The translations under genes and the position numbers were made by a program. Of a stretch of 64,000 nt of DNA, positions 59,711-64,000 are shown in pieces. The notes under the pieces were generated by a model. The model was given only the letters and a program-made list of their open reading frames with translations, was not told the origin of the DNA and did not search any database. This stretch comes from Pseudomonas pharyngis (GTDB lineage Bacteria; Pseudomonadota; Gammaproteobacteria; Pseudomonadales; Pseudomonadaceae): contig NZ_BQID01000009.1 in NCBI RefSeq assembly GCF_021602345.1, positions 186,001 through 250,000 of the forward strand, written 5' to 3'. The stretch's first letter is position 1; every line of letters begins with the position of its first letter.

Positions 59711-60502
59711 TTAATAGTTGAAAGTCTTGACCAGCAGCAGATCACCGATGGCCCGCAGGGGCACGATGAACGTTTCGCGTTTTTCGTCGACGGTGTTTTC
59801 GTTGAGCACCAGCGTGATTTGCGAGGTGATGACCTCGTTCTGGTTGCTGGTCTCCTCGAAGTTATAGCCGCCGTTGCCGAAGTTGCCCCAATAGTTGACG
59901 TAAACCAGATAGGTGCCGTGCAGCGGCGCAGTCATGGTGAACATTTCCGGGCCGGGGCCATCGACGCCGTCCGGATCGAGGCCACCGCCGTTGCTCATCG
60001 CCGGACGCGCCCAGAAGGCGTGCTGGCCGTCAGGCGTAATGACGTGCAGGTCGAGTTCGGCTTTAGGGTCGTCCCAACCGAGCACCACGCGGATCCGCGC
60101 CGGTGTGCGCAGGTTGTTGGCTTCGTAGAATTGAACACGCTTGAGCGACTGGCCGTCCGCGCTGATCACCTCGACGCTGTTGGAACCGGCGCCGAACGCG
60201 TACGGCCGGGCGAAACGCCCATCGTCGTCGGTGTACAGATTCAGTGGATTGCCATTCACTGCCAGGCTGTGGGGCGGACGCAGATGCCCGATCGCCTTGA
60301 GCTGGCCCTGGATCATTGTGCGATTGCGCTGGATGCCGCGATCGATGGGCGGCGTGGGATAGGCGACCTGCGGGTTTTCCGTGCGATCGAGCAGCCCGTG
60401 ATAGCGCCAGCCGCCAACAGGCTCCGACAGCTCCGCGCTCGGCGCCGCCAGCAGCGCGGGCGCGCAGGCCAACCCGATCAGCAGCAAAAGAAGTGAACGC
60501 AT
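59711..60502 (-). CDS. YfaP-like DUF2135 exported protein, copy 2
   Basis: The 263-aa protein has a signal peptide (LLLLLIGLACAPALLAAPS) and a DUF2135 domain with RVVLGWDDPKAELDLHVITPDG and YLVYVNYWGNFGNGGYNFEE. It is the first gene of the cluster and a paralogue of the copy at 50329, sharing PVGGWR, NGN-type turns, FGAGSNSVEV/FPNGSNSVEV and the C-terminal tail. GGAGG precedes the ATG at 60502. The enterobacterial cluster has only one yfaP, so the bracketing duplication is notable. Confidence 0.88.
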   Translation of the reverse strand: MRSLLLLLIGLACAPALLAAPSAELSEPVGGWRYHGLLDRTENPQVAYPTPPIDRGIQRNRTMIQGQLKAIGHLRPPHSLAVNGNPLNLYTDDDGRFARPYAFGAGSNSVEVISADGQSLKRVQFYEANNLRTPARIRVVLGWDDPKAELDLHVITPDGQHAFWARPAMSNGGGLDPDGVDGPGPEMFTMTAPLHGTYLVYVNYWGNFGNGGYNFEETSNQNEVITSQITLVLNENTVDEKRETFIVPLRAIGDLLLVKTFNY

Positions 60503-60694
60503 GTGATGCCTCCTGCCATGCCTGACGAAACCTTGCACCCGATCCTCGGTACTTCACAGCGGTGAAAACTGCGTTTCGTCTGAAAGACCCGTGACTGTCG
60601 GGTCGTAGAAGGCGCGAAGGTTAGCGATTCGGCAGTTTTTTAACAATCGGATACATCTTGAAATGCGGTAGGAATCACGCCCTCGGGTGGACGA

Positions 60695-60757
60695 TGAGCC
60701 GAATAGGCGTCATATTCGGCTCACGAAATGAGCCGAATAGCGTTTCTATTCGGCTCA
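60695..60757. promoter_or_regulatory. Two tandem perfect palindromes (four TGAGCCGAATA half-sites) before the Fic gene
   Basis: TGAGCCGAATA-N7-TATTCGGCTCA occurs twice (60695-60723 and 60729-60757), separated by 5 bp. All four 11-bp arms are identical. The array ends 21 bp before the Fic ATG. A dimeric repressor, most likely the Fic protein itself through its C-terminal winged helix, could occupy it; this is inferred. Confidence 0.8.
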
Positions 60758-60778
60758 CGCACTCAGGAACGGCATTTC

Positions 60779-61924
60779 ATGGCAACTCACTGGATCTGGC
60801 AGCAGCCCGATTGGCCCGACTTCAACTGGCAGGCAGAGCGTCTCACTGCGCTGTTGCGCGAATGCGTTCAGGCGCAGGGACAATTGATGGGCATGGCGCG
60901 ATCAGTGGGCAATTCACTGAGCGCTCAGACTGAGCTGGACGCGTTGCTGCAGAACATCGTGACCTCCTCGGCCATCGAGGGGGAGCAGTTGAATGTCGAA
61001 TCCGTGCGTTCTTCATTGGCTCGACGCCTGGGGCTGGAATCACCGGATGGCGACAAAGTCAGCAAGCGCAGCGAGGGGCTTGCGCAACTGATGCTCGATG
61101 CCACTCAACGTTTTGCCGAACCGCTGACGCTGGAACGATTGCTGGAATGGCACTCATGGCTGTTTCCAGAACAGGAGAGTGGTTTCCTTTCGCGAGCAAT
61201 CAATGTCGGTGCATTACGCGGCGATGAGCCGATGCAGGTGGTTTCCGGGCGAATCGACCGCCCGACCGTGCACTTCGAGGCGCCGCCGCGACAAGGCCTC
61301 GAGCGACAACTCGACAGTTTTCTCAAATGGTTCGACGCCAGTCAGCATCAGGCAGGCCTCGATCCTTTGCTGCGAGCAGGCATCGCGCATTTCTGGTTCG
61401 TCACCTTGCACCCGTTCGACGACGGCAACGGCCGTCTTACCCGCACCCTCACCGATCTGGCACTGGCCCAGGGCGAAGCGCAGGCGATTCGCTTTTATGC
61501 GATGTCCGCCAGCATTCTCGATGATCGTGCAGGCTATTACCGGATTCTGGAATCCAGCCAGAAAGCCACGATGGACATCACCGCCTGGCTCGCATGGTTC
61601 CTGCAAACCCTGCTGCGCAGCCTGCAACAGGCCATCGCGCGGATTGAAGGCGTTCTGGGCAAGTCACGTTTCTGGCAAACGCACCGGGAATCCGAGCTGT
61701 CGGTGGAGCAGATCAAAGTGCTCAACCGCCTGCTCGACGGTGATGAACGCGGTTTCGAGCACGGTATCAGTGCGGCGCAGTATCAGGCCGTGGCAAAAGT
61801 CTCCAAGGCCACGGCGACCCGACATCTGGCGGAGCTGCTGGAAAAAGGTTGTCTCGAACGCCTGCCCGGTGGTGGGCGCAGCACGCGCTATCAGATAAGT
61901 TTTCCTGGCAAATCCGCGGAGTGA
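60779..61924 (+). CDS. Fic-family AMP-transferase (class II) with DUF4172 and C-terminal winged helix
   Basis: The 381-aa protein starts at MATHWIWQQPDWPDF, the DUF4172 N-terminal motif. The inhibitory helix SSAIEG (63-68, [S/T]xxxE[G/N]) is N-terminal to the Fic core, so class II. The active-site loop is HPFDDGNGRLTR (211-222) with all catalytic residues intact. A winged-helix region (about 325-375, HGISAAQYQAVAKVSKATAT with RHLAELLEKGCLERLPGGGR) may bind DNA. Fic enzymes transfer AMP to hydroxyl side chains; targets here are unknown. AGGAA precedes the ATG. The four-arm operator upstream suggests tight control. A longer frame to 60728 runs through the operator and is rejected. Confidence 0.93.
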   Translation: MATHWIWQQPDWPDFNWQAERLTALLRECVQAQGQLMGMARSVGNSLSAQTELDALLQNIVTSSAIEGEQLNVESVRSSLARRLGLESPDGDKVSKRSEGLAQLMLDATQRFAEPLTLERLLEWHSWLFPEQESGFLSRAINVGALRGDEPMQVVSGRIDRPTVHFEAPPRQGLERQLDSFLKWFDASQHQAGLDPLLRAGIAHFWFVTLHPFDDGNGRLTRTLTDLALAQGEAQAIRFYAMSASILDDRAGYYRILESSQKATMDITAWLAWFLQTLLRSLQQAIARIEGVLGKSRFWQTHRESELSVEQIKVLNRLLDGDERGFEHGISAAQYQAVAKVSKATATRHLAELLEKGCLERLPGGGRSTRYQISFPGKSAE

Positions 61925-61940
61925 TCCACGCCCCTCTCAT

Positions 61941-61969
61941 TTGCCCATACCCCCCCTATCTGCTAGTGT
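61941..61969 (+). promoter_or_regulatory. Sigma-70-type promoter of xseB-ispA(-dxs)
   Basis: TTGCCC and TAGTGT are separated by 17 bp, with an extended -10 TGC just before TAGTGT. A CCGGTT/AACCGG hairpin lies at the expected 5' end of the transcript. Confidence 0.6.
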
Positions 61970-62003
61970 CGCGCCGGTTTAACGTCAACCGGAATTAGCC
62001 GCC

Positions 62004-62246
62004 ATGGCCCGCAAAAAAGCTGCACTGGATTTCGAACAGTCCCTCGCCGACCTGCAAACGCTGGTGGAGCGTCTGGAGAACGGTGAATTGTCGCTGGAAG
62101 ACTCGCTGACCGCTTTCGAGCAGGGCATCGGCCTGACCCGTGACTGCCAGGCGGCGCTGGCCCAGGCCGAGCAGAAGGTCCAGGTGTTGCTGGAGCGCGA
62201 TGGCGAACTCGCCGAGGAACCCTTCGACGCGGATCAGCCAGAATGA
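62004..62246 (+). CDS. xseB: Exodeoxyribonuclease VII small subunit
   Basis: The 80-aa XseB is a short coiled-coil helical protein that assembles on XseA to form exonuclease VII, which degrades single-stranded DNA. The family pattern [20 protein letters not shown], of which the [12 protein letters not shown] part is diagnostic, followed by [22 protein letters not shown] is intact. The stop overlaps the ispA start (ATGA). The large subunit xseA is not in the window, as usual. Confidence 0.97.
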   Translation: MARKKAALDFEQSLADLQTLVERLENGELSLEDSLTAFEQGIGLTRDCQAALAQAEQKVQVLLERDGELAEEPFDADQPE

Positions 62247-63130
62247 TTGCAGCGTATTCGGCCACCAGCCAGGCGCGGGTCAACGCGGCACTGGAAACCC
62301 TGTTCAACGCCCCGCTGCCGGAACTGGCGCGCCTTTATGAAGCCATGCGCTACAGCGTGATGAACGGCGGCAAACGCGTGCGTCCGCTGCTGGCCTACGC
62401 GGCGTGCGAAGCCCTTGGCGGCAAGGCCGAACAGGCCAACGGCGCGGCGTGTGCGGTTGAGCTGATCCACGCGTATTCGCTGGTGCACGACGATTTGCCG
62501 GCGATGGACGACGACGATCTGCGTCGCGGCCAGCCAACCACCCACAAGAAATTCGACGAAGCTTGCGCGATCCTGGCCGGCGACGGCTTGCAGAGCCTGG
62601 CGTTCAGCGCCCTGCTCGACCCGCGTCTGAGCGACCTGAGCGCGGACATCCGCCTGCAACAGGTCACAGCGCTGGCGCACGCGGCGGGCCCGGCCGGCAT
62701 GGTCGGCGGTCAGGCCATCGACCTCGGTTCGGTCGGCCTCAAGCTTGATCAGAAAGCCCTGGAACAGATGCACCGGCACAAGACCGGCGCGCTGATCGAA
62801 GTCAGCGTCAAGCTCGGCGCCCTGGCCAGCGGCCGTGCCGAGAAGGATGAACTCAAGTCCCTGCAGACTTATGCACAGGCCATCGGCCTGGCGTTCCAGG
62901 TGCAGGACGACATTCTCGACGTCGAAAGCGATACCGAAACCCTCGGCAAACGCCAGGGCGCCGACATTGCCCGTGACAAGCCGACCTACCCGGCCCTGCT
63001 CGGCCTCGACGCGGCCAAGGCTTACGCACTGGAACTGCGCGATCAGGCCCTGCACGCGCTGCGACCGTTTGACGCGGCTGCCGAGCCGTTGCGCGATCTG
63101 GCCCGGTATATCGTCGACCGGCGCAACTGA
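62243..63130 (+). CDS. ispA: Farnesyl diphosphate synthase
   Basis: IspA condenses dimethylallyl and isopentenyl diphosphates to geranyl and farnesyl diphosphate, precursor of undecaprenyl and quinone chains. The 295-aa protein has the first aspartate-rich motif [17 protein letters not shown], the second in [17 protein letters not shown], and [21 protein letters not shown] with the diphosphate-binding KR. It overlaps xseB by 4 bp and precedes dxs by 91 bp, the standard xseB-ispA-dxs isoprenoid arrangement. Confidence 0.97.
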   Translation: MIAAYSATSQARVNAALETLFNAPLPELARLYEAMRYSVMNGGKRVRPLLAYAACEALGGKAEQANGAACAVELIHAYSLVHDDLPAMDDDDLRRGQPTTHKKFDEACAILAGDGLQSLAFSALLDPRLSDLSADIRLQQVTALAHAAGPAGMVGGQAIDLGSVGLKLDQKALEQMHRHKTGALIEVSVKLGALASGRAEKDELKSLQTYAQAIGLAFQVQDDILDVESDTETLGKRQGADIARDKPTYPALLGLDAAKAYALELRDQALHALRPFDAAAEPLRDLARYIVDRRN

Positions 63131-63221
63131 AGGCTTATCTGCCAAAAAAGACCAACGCGTGGGCAGGGGGCGATGCATCAGGTAAACTGCCGCATCTTTT
63201 ATACCTATAACGATTCGCCTG

Positions 63222-64000
63222 ATGCCCACGACGTTTCATGAGATTCCCCGCAAGCGCCCGACCACGCCCCTGCTCGACCGCGCTAATACGCCGGACGGCC
63301 TGCGCCGGTTAGGCGAAGCCGAGCTGGAAACCCTGGCTGATGAGTTGCGCCTGGAATTGCTCTACACGGTCGGCCAGACCGGTGGGCATTTCGGTGCCGG
63401 CCTGGGCGTCATCGAGCTGACCATCGCGTTGCATTACGTCTTCGACACCCCGGACGACCGGCTGGTGTGGGACGTCGGTCATCAGGCCTATCCGCACAAG
63501 ATCCTCACCGGTCGTCGCGAGCGCATGGAATCCTTGCGCCAGAAGGACGGCATCGCCGCCTTCCCGCGCCGCTCCGAGAGCGAGTACGACACCTTTGGTG
63601 TCGGCCACTCCAGCACCTCGATCAGTGCCGCGCTGGGCATGGCCATCGCCGCCCGCCTGCAGAACAGTGATCGCAAGGCCATCGCGGTGATCGGCGACGG
63701 TGCACTGACCGCCGGCATGGCGTTCGAGGCGCTGAACCATGCGCCGGAAGTCGACGCCAACATGCTGGTGATCCTCAACGACAACGATATGTCGATCTCG
63801 CGCAACGTCGGCGGGCTGTCGAACTATCTGGCGAAAATCCTTTCCAGCCGCACTTACGCGAGCATGCGTGAAGGCAGCAAGAAAGTGCTGTCGCGCCTGC
63901 CCGGCGCCTGGGAAATCGCCCGTCGCACCGAAGAATACGCAAAAGGCATGCTGGTCCCCGGCACCCTGTTCGAAGAATTGGGCTGGAACTACATTGGCCC
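63222..64000 (+). CDS. dxs: 1-deoxy-D-xylulose-5-phosphate synthase, N-terminal part (cut by window end)
   Basis: Dxs makes deoxyxylulose 5-phosphate from pyruvate and glyceraldehyde 3-phosphate, the first step of the MEP isoprenoid pathway that feeds IspA. The frame is open from ATG 63222 ([16 protein letters not shown]) to the window end, 259 complete codons. The thiamine-diphosphate domain shows [56 protein letters not shown] (substrate loop) and [19 protein letters not shown], continuing to NDNDMSIS, the GDG-to-NDN cofactor motif. The rest lies outside the window. Confidence 0.97.
   Translation, partial: MPTTFHEIPRKRPTTPLLDRANTPDGLRRLGEAELETLADELRLELLYTVGQTGGHFGAGLGVIELTIALHYVFDTPDDRLVWDVGHQAYPHKILTGRRERMESLRQKDGIAAFPRRSESEYDTFGVGHSSTSISAALGMAIAARLQNSDRKAIAVIGDGALTAGMAFEALNHAPEVDANMLVILNDNDMSISRNVGGLSNYLAKILSSRTYASMREGSKKVLSRLPGAWEIARRTEEYAKGMLVPGTLFEELGWNYIG

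Noticed and set aside
60728-60778. Extended N-terminus of the Fic frame
   Set aside because: It is translated from the palindromic operator; the DUF4172 motif starts right after the ATG at 60779.

Overview
The window looks like chromosomal DNA of a fluorescent pseudomonad (Pseudomonas fluorescens group). The basis is GC-rich coding bias, Pseudomonas REP elements built on the GTGGGAGCGGGCTTGCTCGC core, and a gene order that I recognise as the conserved P. aeruginosa PA3984-PA4044 backbone. No rRNA, tRNA, CRISPR array or insertion sequence was seen.

Layout. (1) 1-9.2 kb: the 3' part of lnt, an ElyC-like gene, leuS-lptE-holA, a small arfA gene with a regulatory hairpin inside its coding sequence, the lytic transglycosylase sltB3, and ldcA. 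(2) 9.3-21 kb, minus strand: a long envelope-elongation and cofactor cluster read proA-nadD-rsfS-rlmH-mrdA-rodA-sltB1-rlpA-dacA-DUF493-lipB-lipA. (3) 21.1-23.2 kb: a Mpg glycosylase and a DedA-PAP2 fusion. (4) 23.2-29.1 kb: an accessory insertion behind an AT-rich stretch. It holds two large genes, a TcdA/TcdB-Mcf-type pore-forming protein with RTX-like repeats and a protein ending in a cholera-toxin-A-like ADP-ribosyltransferase domain. I read them as a candidate two-component toxin, and this is the most novel locus here. (5) 29.1-36.3 kb: LON-domain protein, lrgAB, MaoC hydratase, a MORN-repeat/C13-peptidase lipoprotein, a TIP30-like oxidoreductase, a YceK-like lipoprotein, ubiX and mpl.

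(6) 36.5-44.4 kb: the ethanolamine module. EatR (sigma-54 activator) faces exaC-eat-eutB-eutC, with two sigma-54 promoters and a pair of palindromic activator sites. Ethanolamine is imported by Eat, split by EutBC to acetaldehyde and ammonia, and the aldehyde is oxidised by ExaC. (7) 44.5-50.3 kb: a GNAT protein, DedA, MtfA and ppa, then a stand-alone CI/S24-type repressor with an operator over its start, a candidate small RNA and three small exported proteins.

(8) 50.3-60.5 kb, minus strand: a yfaP-A-T-S-Q-P cluster around a bacterial alpha-2-macroglobulin that lacks the thioester cysteine, flanked by two DUF2135 (YfaP) paralogues. (9) 60.7-61.9 kb: a class II Fic AMP-transferase with a C-terminal winged helix, preceded by four copies of TGAGCCGAATA arranged as two perfect palindromes. 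(10) 62-64 kb: xseB-ispA-dxs, with dxs cut by the window edge.

Functions are assigned by motif reading and family knowledge. No database search was run.
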